Part shown: in pieces, positions 51,371 to 62,093 of the stretch
Numbering within the stretch: the stretch's first letter is position 1
Layout of the letters: every line of letters starts with the position of its first letter
NCBI GenBank assembly: GCA_905178155.1
Contig: CAJINV010000001.1
Span: 9,197,865 to 9,261,864, forward strand
From: Amoebophrya sp. A120
Lineage: Eukaryota; Sar; Dinophyceae; Syndiniales; Amoebophryaceae
DNA length: 64,000 nucleotides
Direction of reading: 5' to 3'
Notes under the pieces: model-generated
The model's input: only the letters and a program-made list of their open reading frames with translations
Databases searched by the model: none
Told to the model about the DNA's origin: nothing
Translations under genes and position numbers: made by a program

Positions 51371-54300
51371 ATGGCGGAAACCTTCGCATTCAACGCGGAC
51401 ATCCAACAGTTGATGTCCCTGATCATCAACACTTTTTACAGCAACAAGGAAATCTTTCTTCGTGAGTTGATCTCCAACGCCTCCGATGCTCTGGATAAGA
51501 TCCGGTACGAGTCCATCACGGACCCGGAGAAGATCGAGTCGCAGCCCAACTTCTTCATCAAAATCATCCCGGACAAGACCAACTCCACTCTGACGATCGA
51601 AGACAGCGGAATCGGAATGACCAAGAATGAGCTCGTCAACAACTTGGGTATTCATGGAAGAGTTTTTTTGTTGATGTGTTTCGTTTCTGTTGGTGGAAAG
51701 AGTTTTCGCGGGCAAGGTGTTGAAAGAATTTTCATTCACAAGTTCTGTGTGAATACCTGGTGTGCCACTTTCATTTTGAACAGGTACGATCGCGAAGTCC
51801 GGAACCAAGGCCTTTATGGAGGCTATGTCCGCTGGTGGCGATGTTTCCATGATCGGTCAGTTCGGCGTGGGTTTCTACTCCGCCTACCTAGTTGCCGACA
51901 AGGTGCAAGTCGTTTCCCGCAACAACGACGATGAACAGTACATCTGGGAATCCGCGGCCGGTGGGTCCTTTACCGTGGTCAAGGACACCGAGCAGGTGTT
52001 CGGTGAAGTCAAGCGCGGAACCAAGATCGTCTGCCACCTTAAGGAGGACATGACGGAGTTCCTGGAGGAGCGCCGCCTGAAGGACCTGGTCAAGAAGCAC
52101 TCCGAGTTCATCGGATTCCCGATCGAGCTGTACATCGAGAAGTCCGAGGAGAAGGAGGTAATGTGGGCTTTTTGTTGCGCGCTTTGTTACCGGTGTCTCA
52201 TTGTTGAAATGTTTTGTAAAATCTGCGAAGCGCGTGCCCGCTTCCTTGGCAATCAATATATGAAACCGGCGTATTAAACAGGTCACCGACTCCGAGGATG
52301 AGGAGGAAGAGAAGAAGGAGGACGAGGAAAAAGAGGGTGACGAGCCGAAGGTTGAGGAAGTCGATGAGGAAAAGGAGAAGGAGGAGAAGGCCAAGAAAAC
52401 GAAGAAAGTCAAGCAGATCTCGCACGAGTGGGAGCAGCTGAACAAGACCAAGCCGATCTGGATGCGCAAGCCGGATGAGGTCACCAACGAGGACTACGCG
52501 GCCTTCTACAAGGGTCTCTCCAACGACTGGGAAGACCACCTCTCGGTACGTGCTTCTTTTGATATTCGTGCTTCTGCATTTTGGTTCTTGTGATGTTGTG
52601 TCAGGCCAAAAACTGGTGCGGTACCGTTGATCCTACTCCGCGATGCTCATCTTCCCCACGTCTCCTCTACTACGGTGGAGACGCGGGTCCTATGCCATCG
52701 CCACAGCAAAGTTGAAGTTTCTTCCATGCAAGAAATTCTGGCTTTCTCGTGAGTTTCTTGTCCATATGGCTTCTGACAGCGTTTTTTGATCTTGTGTCAG
52801 GCCGAAAACTGGTGCAGTGCCCTTGATCCTACTCCGCGATGCTCATCTTCCCCACGGCTCCTTCACTACAGTGGAGACGCGGGTCCTATGCCATCGCGAC
52901 AAGAAAGTTGAAGTTTCTTCCATGCAAGAAATTCTGGTGGCTTTCTCGTGAGTTTCTTGTCCATATGGCTTCTGACAGCGTTTTTTACGGACACTGCTTG
53001 CTTGGCTTTCTTCAATTTCGCACACATTGCTAGCGTACTTGTGGTTTTCGTTCATTTACTTTGACATCGATCTAAAATTTCAAAATCGGCTTTATCCAAC
53101 AGGTCAAGCACTTTTCCGTCGAGGGTCAGCTGGAATTCAAGGCTCTGCTGTTCGTCCCGCGCCGAGCTCCGTTCGACATGTTCGAACAGAAGAAGAAGCG
53201 CAACAACATCAAGCTGTACGTGCGTCGTGTCTTCATCATGGACGACTGCGAGGACATCATCCCGGAATGGTTGTCCTTCGTTAAGGGAGTTGTCGATTCC
53301 GAGGATTTACCGCTGAACATCTCTCGTGAGACCCTGCAACAGAACAAAATCCTGCGTGTCATCAAGAAGAACTTGGTCAAGAAGTGCCTGGAAATGTTCG
53401 CCGAAATCGCGGAGAACAACGAGGACTACAAGAAGTTCTACGAACAGTTCTCCAAGAACTTGAAGTTGGGCATCCATGAAGATTCCACCAACCGCAACAA
53501 GGTCGCGGAACTCATGCGTTACCAAACCTCCAAATCCGGCGATGACCTCATCTCCCTCAAGGAATACGTCGACCGCATGAAGGAAGGCCAAGAAGACATT
53601 TACTACATCACTGGCGAATGCGTCGCTGCCGTGGACGCGTCTCCGTTCATCGAGACCTTGAAGAAGAAGGGCCTCGAGGTACAGAAACGGTCGTTGTTGC
53701 CTTTTTCTTCGGTATGCATTTGCATGATTATATTATAGAATGTACGTGACGCAAAATCCAAAATAGGATTTGATGGCTTTTGTTTTTGACCCAGATATAT
53801 TGATTTGAAAATTAATTTCTTCCACCAGGTTCTGTACATGGTCGACCCGATCGATGAGTACTGCGTGCAGCAGTTGAAGGAATTCGACGGTAAGAAGCTG
53901 AAGTCCGTTACCAAGGAGGGCTTGGACCTCGAAGACGAGGACGAGAAGAAGAAGCTGGAGGAGCAGAAGGCCTCCTTCGAGAGCTTGTGCAAGCTGATCA
54001 AGGAGGTCCTGGGCGACAAGGTCGAGAAGGTGATGGTGTCCAACCGTATCAGCGAGTCTCCGTGCGTGCTTGTCACGTCCGAGTACGGCTGGTCCGCAAA
54101 CATGGAACGAATCATGAAGGCACAGGCGCTCCGCGACTCCAGCATGACCTCCTACATGGTCAGCAAGAAGACCATGGAACTCAACCCGAACCACGCCATC
54201 ATGAAGGAACTCCTCGCCAAGGCCACCGCCGATAAGGGCGACAAGACCGTCAAGGACCTGATCTGGTTGTTGTTCGATACGTCGCTCCTGACGTCCGGCT

Positions 54301-54464
54301 TCAATTTGGACGAGCCGACCCAGTTCGCGGGCCGCATCCACCGCATGATCAAGCTCGGATTGTCTCTGGATGACGACGAGGATGAGGCTGATGAGGACCT
54401 CCCGCCTCTGGAAGAGGTCGAGGGCGCCGACGCCGAGGCTTCCAAGATGGAAGAGGTCGATTAA
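51371..54464 (+). CDS. HSP90: Cytosolic HSP90 chaperone, five exons
   Basis: Exons 51371-51647, 51784-52157, 52282-52545, 53103-53678 and 53829-54464 give 708 aa, the normal length. All introns are GT-AG. The GHKL ATPase domain shows [33 protein letters not shown] and [18 protein letters not shown] charged linker ([14 protein letters not shown]) separates it from the middle domain ([19 protein letters not shown]). The C-terminus ends MEEVD, the TPR-cochaperone docking signature of cytosolic HSP90. ATP-dependent folding of kinases and other clients. Codon use is strongly biased to C-ending codons compared with neighbours, as expected for a highly expressed gene. Confidence 0.97.
52601..52996 (+). 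repeat. Tandem duplication of about 197 bp inside HSP90 intron 3
   Basis: Two head-to-tail copies of a block beginning TCAGGCC(A/G)AAAACTGGTGC and ending TTCTGACAGCGTTTTTT lie at about 52601-52796 and 52797-52995. They differ at scattered bases and a 3-bp insertion (GTG) in copy 2. Entirely intronic; each copy starts with an acceptor-like GTCAG. Confidence 0.85.
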
Positions 54465-55824
54465 ACGACGTTTCCGACGAAACGGAGGTAAAAAGCACGT
54501 TTGATATTGCGACACAGGTACTCTCTCAGTTTCCGATAACAACACGTACAAAAGGAACTTGAATTATTTCTTATCCCATAATTCTGAAATAGGCTATGGC
54601 TAGACTTCGAGCGATTTTTTGAATCGAAACAGACGAGTGGCAGTAACAAACTGCTCGTTTTTTTGATTGCTGTTAAACTATGTCTTGCACGACACAACGA
54701 ACAAGAGACCATTGTGCGCTGCAGTTTGGTTTCGAGGCTGTCGTTGATGAGAATCGAGAATTAATTCGAAAATTTGCAGTGTATTTGGGACAACCGAAGA
54801 ATGCGTAAAATTTCTTAGAATACTGCTATCACGACATCGTTTCTCTCTGAAAAGAAGATCAGATAATCAAGTGCAGATCCCGGGACAGAAGAAGACTCAT
54901 TTATGTACACGTTTGAATCGTAACAACAAGGTATCTAATGCATCCCGCGGAATATCAAAACCGATGGAATGCAGTAGCGCCTTTGTTCTTTTTTATTTGA
55001 AGAATGCAACACGAACAGTCTTCATAACCACTAGAAATGCCACTACCTAAAACTATTCCTATACGAAATGTACAGACGTGATTTCTTCAGACTCTCGATC
55101 TTGCTATCCATGTATGGGTGAAAATTTTTAACCGAAGACTCCTATCCGCGTCGGGAACACCACGGCATCTTATGTCCAAAAAACCGCTTTTTCAACCACC
55201 AAAAACCTTTCTACTCCGATGTAATTTGCTGCCCCTCGCAAGGGAGGAATAGGATAATGAAAATCAAAATCTTGTGAACCCATATGAATCTGCACCTGTA
55301 TATCTTCTGCCCCGGAGCATAGTGTTCGCAGTAGCTCAGGTCGCCGTTCTGTCGCTTGCTAATTTTCTTTCCAGAAAATTTCGCTTGTAAGTAGCCTGTC
55401 ATCGGTTTCTCATCAGCTTGTGCTCGACACAGCATTCGGTTTTTTTTGATCGAAATATGCTCCAGACCATCTTCACCAAGTCATTCCAGATGTCGGTTCT
55501 TAGACCCAAAGAAAGATACGACCTGTACTTGGAAAGTAGAATCAAAGGTTTGTCGGGAAAGGTCTCAGTGAAGCTGCTAGATCCGAGGCTCCATCGCTTT
55601 GGCTGACTAAAACTCTATTCCAGTCTCCCCTCATACATGAGCTCTCGACGACTCTTACATACGTAAAAGTATTTTCACCTGCCTGCTTTACTGAATTTGA
55701 CGACCCAAGCGTGAGGAAGTATCTAAATCTATTTTTCTCGGTTCAGTTGTACGCCCCCCCCCGCCGTCGCACTGTATCGTTCCTGTCTGCGACTTTTATG
55801 TGCTTTTGCTGTTGTAGAAGAAAC
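54465..55824. other. Intergenic, no gene seen
   Basis: About 1.36 kb without a supported gene. A pyrimidine-rich tract with a C-run (55750-55770) precedes the lipocalin start. Confidence 0.45.
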
Positions 55825-56498
55825 ATGGGCAATTCTGGTTCCAAGCCGCCACTGACAGGGCTGGCGAAGGTGGTTGACGCAGACTGGTTGGTGCGCCAAA
55901 AATGGTACGTCATTGCTTGCACACCCACCCCGTTCGACCCGGAACCGCATGACGCAGTGGAAAGATACTCCTGGACGGACGAGACAAAGACGAATTTCAA
56001 GGTATTAGACGAGTGGAGTTCTTTGAAACAAAATGCGAGATCGTGATCGGATTGTAAGAGGTTGCAACAAGAAATAAACATTGTCCATCCAAGGGACGAT
56101 GATTATTTTCATCAACGCAGGTAACGTACAAGTTCCGTCCCCGTTCGTCAGACGCAAAGGTGGACACGATGTTTCAGGACGGAAAAACAACAGCAAACGT
56201 GAACGAGTGGAAGGTGCGGCCGCGAATATTTGGCGGCGCGCTGCATGTCATCATGTGGCTGCCGTACTTGATATTGGAGTGTCCAGCGGGTGGTAGTAGT
56301 GCGCAGCAGGGCAGCAAGCCTTTCGTCGTGGGATACCCGGATCGGTCGTTGATTTGGATTATGTCCCTGCAAAAGGAGATGGCTGATAGCGAGTACAAGG
56401 AGACCTTAGACCGCTGCGAAAACGAGTACGGGTATGATAGAGCGATGCTGGACAAGCTTTGGAAAGTCCCCTTCAAAAATGACATACCCGATGAGTAG
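55825..56498 (+). CDS. Lipocalin (Blc/ApoD-like), N-myristoylation-type start
   Basis: Exons 55825-56001 and 56121-56498 join in phase 0 over a GT-AG intron (184 aa, normal for the family). The lipocalin N-terminal motif is WLVRQKWYVIACTP (usual G.WYEIA). The strand motif PYLILE and VVGYPDRSLIWIMS match the Blc/ApoD C-terminal strands (usual VG.PDR.YLWILSR), followed by the C-terminal helix region (YDRAMLDKLW). Begins MGNSGSK, a good Gly-2 myristoylation context; the bacterial Blc proteins are instead lipoproteins. Binds small hydrophobic ligands, role unknown here. Confidence 0.8.
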
Positions 56499-57235
56499 AA
56501 CTACTTCATCTGAGAACTACATTTTTTTCTCCACGCTGCTAAATTACTGGGACGCAACGGAAACCTCCTCGTCATAATTGGCTACCGATTGGACTCGGTG
56601 TGCTCCAATATCTTGCCTCCGCGTCCGCGCGGCACCGCGTGGTGCGGCTGAGCACCCTACCGTGATGCATCTTGTGATGCTAATGCTTCTTCGAATCTGC
56701 ACATCGCGAGCATTTGCATTACATAGAAATATGGCTGTTCGCAAATAAGTTTTGTCGTAGTTCATCTTGACAATGAATTATGACGTGATTCTGATCGCTA
56801 ACGAGATGGATCGTTGCTGCGATCCAAAGGAAAGATCCTAGGAAAGTCCCTTTGCAGACGAAAAGATCAAGACAAAAAATCAAGAAAGTATAACGCTCTC
56901 GTAACTTTTGCTAGCATGACCGTGGTTCTCAACTGAAAATACATCTCTTTGCGTTTGCCCCAGATAAAAAGTACTTGAGTCTACTTAGGTAACACCACCT
57001 TGGCTAGTTGCTTGATACTGTCTCATCATAGAAATACCATGTTGGCTAGTGTCTTAATACTTTTTGCTAGAAAACTTTACCTCGGATAATAAACTATCGT
57101 ACCTGCGACGATATTCTTGTTCACCCACGCTGCAATATCATTCTTGCTCACTACACTCGGAGGAGTTCTCCGCCACCCTCGCTTTTCTTACTCCATTTCC
57201 CGAAGTACTTTTTCCACCGCACGACATTTTCCACG
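56499..57235. other. Intergenic, no gene seen
   Basis: No exon or RNA recognised before the methionyl-tRNA synthetase gene. Confidence 0.45.
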
Positions 57236-60200
57236 ATGCCGGCTGCGCAGCAATTTTCGCTGACCAGCGAGGCTGACCTGGCCAAGGCGGATGAGCACCT
57301 GCGCAAAGTCTCGTACGTCGAGGGCGGTGCCAGCTGGACCAAGACGGATTTGAAGCACTTCGAAACCGCGAAAAAAATCATGACAGCGGAGAAGGTCAAA
57401 GAGCAATATCCCTCCGTGTCCCGATGGTTCCGACACATGCAGTACCAGGTAGAGGAGACCGAGTCTGTTTCTGTTGGCTCTCTGTCCGGAACCTCTTCCC
57501 TCTTCGCCGCGCAAAAGTTGTCGGAAAACCCGAAGGGCAGCTGCAGTCCACCTGAGCCGAGCACCAGCTCAACGTCGGCAAAGCAGGGAGGTGGTGCGCA
57601 GATAAATGGGAGGAAAAATAATAAAGACCAACAGTCGCAGAAAGCCGCGCCATCTTCCGCAGGGCCGGCCGCCGCCGCAAAGCCCGCTTACGTCAAAGGG
57701 TCGAACGTGAAGGAGGTTGACTGCAAGGTCGTGCCCATGGCGGACCGGCAGAAGCGACTCCCGCAAAACCCGAGCAAGGGCCTGGCCGCGGCGAACCTGC
57801 CCACCAGCAAGGGGAAGGAAACGTATCAAATGTAAAAATGTCTGGGTCTGGAAGAATGCGCGACTTGTCATGCACCTTTTCCATGACACGCGAGGTCTGG
57901 AATGCAGGACCTAGCATGACAGATTCTGTGCGATCTTTCTCATGCCTATCCTGCATGAGAAACTGCCTCCCGACTTGGTCAAAACTGGACGACTTTTGGT
58001 AATCATGCAACACAGATTTTTGCATGCTTCAGATTTAGCATGACAAGTTGCATTCTTCCAGACCCAGACATTTTTACATTTGATAAAACGCGGTATTTGA
58101 CCACGGCTATCCACTACACCAACGGCTGGCCGCACGTCGGGCACGCCTACGATATCAAAAGTAAAAATGTCTGGGTCTGGAAACTTGTGATGCTGGGTGG
58201 CGTCTCGTGATGAGGCTACAAATGCTGGCTCAGCATGACAAGTTTCTGAGCTCCTAGGTGTTGCCTATTCTGCATGACAAACTGCGCTTCTGCATCACAG
58301 AGAAACGGAGCTCTTGGATAACGTGCATGACAGATTTAAGAGTCATGCCAGACAAGCATGACAAACGTGAATTCTTCCAGACCCAGACATTTTTACATTT
58401 GATATACGAGACCATCCAGGCGGATTGTCTCGCGCGGTACTTTCGCCTGAACAACTACGACACGTTTTTCCAGACCGGGACCGACGAGCACGGACAAAAG
58501 ATTGCCGAGGCCGCCACGGCGCAGGGAATGGCCAAGCCAAAAGACTTGTGCGACTACTACTGCCAGGGCTTCGAGGGGCTGTTTGGCCGCACGGAGGTGT
58601 CCGAGGATCAGTTCATCCGCACGTCGTCCCCCGAGCACTACAAAATCGTACAGGACTTGTGGAAGAAGGTCAGCGACAAGGGAGACATTTACTTGGCGGA
58701 GTACGAAGGCTGGTACATGGTGCGCGAGGAAAAATTCGTCACGGATCAAGAGGCGGAAGAGTGGAAATTTTTGGATCCGGTCAATGGCAAGCCGCTGCAA
58801 CGTATTTTTTACAAAATGCTTCGCTTTAGTTCCTTTTTTTTTCTCTAGTGTAGTAGCTAGGATTTCGCACTGGAACTCGATCATCGGTCGTTGCACGAGG
58901 CCTATGATAGATATGTATACCTATGTTTCGAAGTGCATGTTGCGACCACAACATGAATCCACAGGTATGAAGGAACCCTCGTACTTTTTCCGTATGTCCA
59001 AGTACAAGGATTTCATTCGGGAGAAGCTTTCCGAGCCCGGCTGGTGCAAGCCGGACAACTACCGGAAGGAAATGCTTGCCCGGCTAGACGACATGGAGGC
59101 CAAGGGGGGTTTGCGCGATCTGTCCATCTCCCGCGCGAACTTCGACTGGGGTATTCCGGTGCCGGAGAAGGTCGGGCCGGACGGCAAGAAGCACGTGATG
59201 TACGTGTGGTTTGATGCCTTGACGAACTACTACTCCGGCGTCAGTTTCAATCCCGCAAACAGTAAGTACTGGCCGGCAAACATGCACGTGATTGGGAAGG
59301 ACATCATCTGGTTTCACACCGCAATCTGGGGCTCCATGCTGAAATCCGCGGAGCTCCCATTGCCAAAGCAGGTAGTGGTCCACGGATTCGTAAACGACGC
59401 CGAGGGAAAAAAGATGAGCAAGTCTGAAGGTAATTTGGGGGTTTCTCTTTCCACTCCTCTTTTTCAACAATTGGTCTGAATGTTTTCGTGTCTCGTCTGG
59501 TGCTACTGGTATTGGTCATGACATTGACAACTGCACCCATAGCTGCACAAAAAAAGTTTACGCCACACGATGCCTACAGGTAACGTTGTGAATCCGCACG
59601 ATATTTGCGACTGGTGCAGTCCGGACACCCTCAGATGGTACCTGATTCGGGAGGCCCACTGGGGAAACGACCTGCCGTTTTCGGTCAAGAGCCTGAAGCT
59701 CATGCACAACGCAGGTAAGAAAGAGAAAGTAGGAAGGTTGATTGGGGTTATCTGCAACCGGATGTGATCATCATTTCTTTCTTCTTTGGAAGTAGCCCTT
59801 TCCTTCACATTTTGACCCTGCGTAGTAGTGCACGAAAATTGTTGATGAAAACTAACACCTCCACATACGGTACCAGATCTTTGCGACAACTTGGGCAACC
59901 TGGTAAACCGCGCCGTGTCCCTGTGCAAGGGCGCCGTCCCGGCCGTGTCCGATGCGATCATCAAAGAATGTGGGTTGCCATTTGACGTTGCGGAGTTGCG
60001 AAAGAAGTTCTGCGAGGCCTTCGAGGACTGCCGCACCGGTGAGACCGCCGAAATGGCCCGCATCGCGGCGGCGGAAACGAACAAGTGGTTGGCGGATCTG
60101 GAACCCTGGAAGATGAACAAACAGGACCCGGTGAAAGCTGCCGGCGTAGTACGCATCTGCCTCGAGGCCGTCTATGTCCTGGCGCACTTCTTCGCCCCAT

Positions 60201-61364
60201 TCATCCCGCGCGCGGCCGAAGCGATCGTGATCGAAAAGTTGCAACAAAAGAACGCGGTGGCGTACGGCGATCTCAAGCCGTTAGGGCAAAATCTGAAGGA
60301 GGGAGCGCCGGTGGGAAGTACGAGCATTTTGTTCCAATCGTTCTCCGCAGAACAGATCGAAATCATGACCACGACCATGAGTCTGGAACAGCCGGCACCG
60401 GTCGCAAAGGCCGCAGCAGCACCGGCGGTGGCAAAGGCACAGCCGAAGCAGGGTGGAAAAGGAGGTATAAAACATAAATTTTCTGGGTTTTTCTCTTTTG
60501 AAGATGGTATGACGAGTTTGTGATAATTGCGCCTGCTGCAGCTTATTGATACAGAGTGGCTGGTTTACGAGACCCGTGCGTACTTTTTTGTTTCGCAATG
60601 CGGGTCGTTATTAATGGAATTTCGAAATTTCAGGTGACAACGCTGCGAAGGAAAAGAAGCCGAAGGAGAAGAAAGCTGCTGGTCCCGCCGCTCCGGCTTT
60701 GGACATGGACCAACCTTTGTACAGCCGCTTGGACCTGCGGGTGGGAAAGATTGTCGAAGTTGAGAATCATCCGGACGCAGAGCGCCTATACGTCGAAAAA
60801 ATCGATGTTGGCGAGGCGGAGCCCAGGACGATTATTTCTGGTACGCGAGTTTTGTGGTTTGGGACAGATTCTCATTCCAAGTCTTGCTATGGGGTTTCGT
60901 TCACACCGACACTGCATAAAGATTAGACGCGGATGATGAAGTACTTCTTCGTCCTAAAAAATCGTTTATTCTCTGTACTACACAACAATCCAGGTTTGCG
61001 CGAGCACTACACTTTGGAAGAGATGAAAGGGCGACAGATCGTGACCATTTGCAACCTGAAACCGGCGAAGATGCGGGGTATCACCTCCCACGGTATGGTT
61101 CTCTGCGCGAAAACCGAAGACGGCAAGGTGCAGTTTGCCGCGTTGCCGAAGGACTGCAAACCGGGCGACCACATCCTCGTCGAGGGCGATTCCGCTGAGC
61201 GGAAGCCGTGGGACGGCAAGCAGGTCGACAAGCACCAGGTCTGGGCCGACGCTTCCAAGCTGATGCGCACGGACGGGGCTGGCGTCCCGTGCTTCGACGG
61301 CAACCCGCTCGTCGTGAACGGTCAGAGGCTCTCCTCGGACTTTAAGAATGCCATTTTGTCCTAG
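57236..61364 (+). CDS. MARS1: Cytosolic methionyl-tRNA synthetase with GST-like N-terminus and EMAPII C-terminus
   Basis: Exons 57236-57823, 58091-58152, 58410-58801, 58965-59429, 59580-59714, 59877-60464, 60634-60840 and 60994-61364 give 935 aa. Introns 1 and 2 are introners C and B; the rest are GT-AG, phase 1. Residues 1-80 resemble a GST-C/EF1-beta-type interaction domain ([30 protein letters not shown]), then a disordered linker. The class I catalytic core has PHVGHAY (HIGH motif), [23 protein letters not shown] and KKMSKSEGN (KMSKS loop). The anticodon-binding helical domain spans about 560-730. The C-terminal tRNA-binding EMAPII/Arc1p-type domain shows [42 protein letters not shown] and PGDHILVEG. 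Charges tRNA-Met. The EMAPII fusion is also known in plants and some protists. Confidence 0.95.
57824..58085 (+). mobile_element. Introner C (TGTCTGGGTCTGG family), 262 bp, in MetRS
   Basis: Starts TATCAAATGTAAAAATG and ends TTTTTACATTTGATA. AAACG is repeated at 57819-57823 and 58086-58090. Splicing gives AAG GAA ACG CGG TAT TTG ACC, joining the linker to the strand TTAIHY before the HIGH motif. Reading into the element meets TAA after three codons. Confidence 0.92.
58153..58404 (+). mobile_element. Introner B (TGTCTGGGTCTGG family), 252 bp, in MetRS
   Basis: Starts TATCAAAAGTAAAAATG and ends TTTTTACATTTGATA. TACGA is repeated at 58148-58152 and 58405-58409. Excision gives GGG CAC GCC TAC GAG ACC ATC, i.e. 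[15 protein letters not shown], the conserved region following the HIGH motif with no insertion. Close sister of introner A. Confidence 0.92.
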
Positions 61365-62093
61365 ATCGAACCGCATTTGTCACCATAACAAGCAATCGGA
61401 TTTAGAGTAAACAGCGATTGTGTGTTGATGTGTGGAAAAATATGCAGGGACTAGAGGCAGGCATTTGGATGAACTTGCACTAGTAGTTGTTTCCAGTTAA
61501 CATCATGAAAAATTCGCGCAAAAAAGCTAAAAACTGAAATATGTTGTTGTCTCACTCTTGGGTCGGGTCTACCGACACCAAAAGATTTCGATAGCACTAA
61601 GGACGAACATCATCATGGTGCCGCCACGGTGAAAATGCGTGCCATGGATGCAGCTACGGATCTTGAGTATCTTACATGAAGTTTGTTCATCTGTCGTGGT
61701 AGATTGATGTGAAGGAACGATGACGCATGATCTAGCTTCTTGCTACGAGGATCGGAGCTTTGATTTTGTGATCTTGAAACAAGCTATGCAGCCCTAAGTT
61801 AGGAAGGTGCTTCGTGTGCTACGTAACAAGTACTGGTCTTTAGGAGATGCAACTTTGCCATTGTCGATCTTTTGCTTCTTCTATTTCTTTCCAGGGAGCG
61901 ATAATTTATTTTCATCAGGATCAGTAATTTTCACGATCTGGATCTTTAACGATTGACTCATTGCATATATCTTACGGCTGGTATTAATTTCACGATTGTT
62001 TTTGGTTTAGTGTAAAAATAGTGGTCGGAGCATCGTTATCGTATTTTATTCTTTGTAAACAAAATTTAGCATTTTTTCCACTACAAAAACGAA
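61365..62093. other. Intergenic, no gene seen
   Basis: AT-rich spacer without a supported gene. Confidence 0.5.

Noticed and set aside
6508-58404. Ordinary GT-AG introns inside the introner sites
   Set aside because: Internal GT and AG sites exist, but using them would leave parts of the inverted ends in the coding sequence. In introner C this gives an in-frame stop, and in HPPD, HGD and MetRS it adds residues absent from the families. Pentamer-collapsed junctions fit all nine coding cases.
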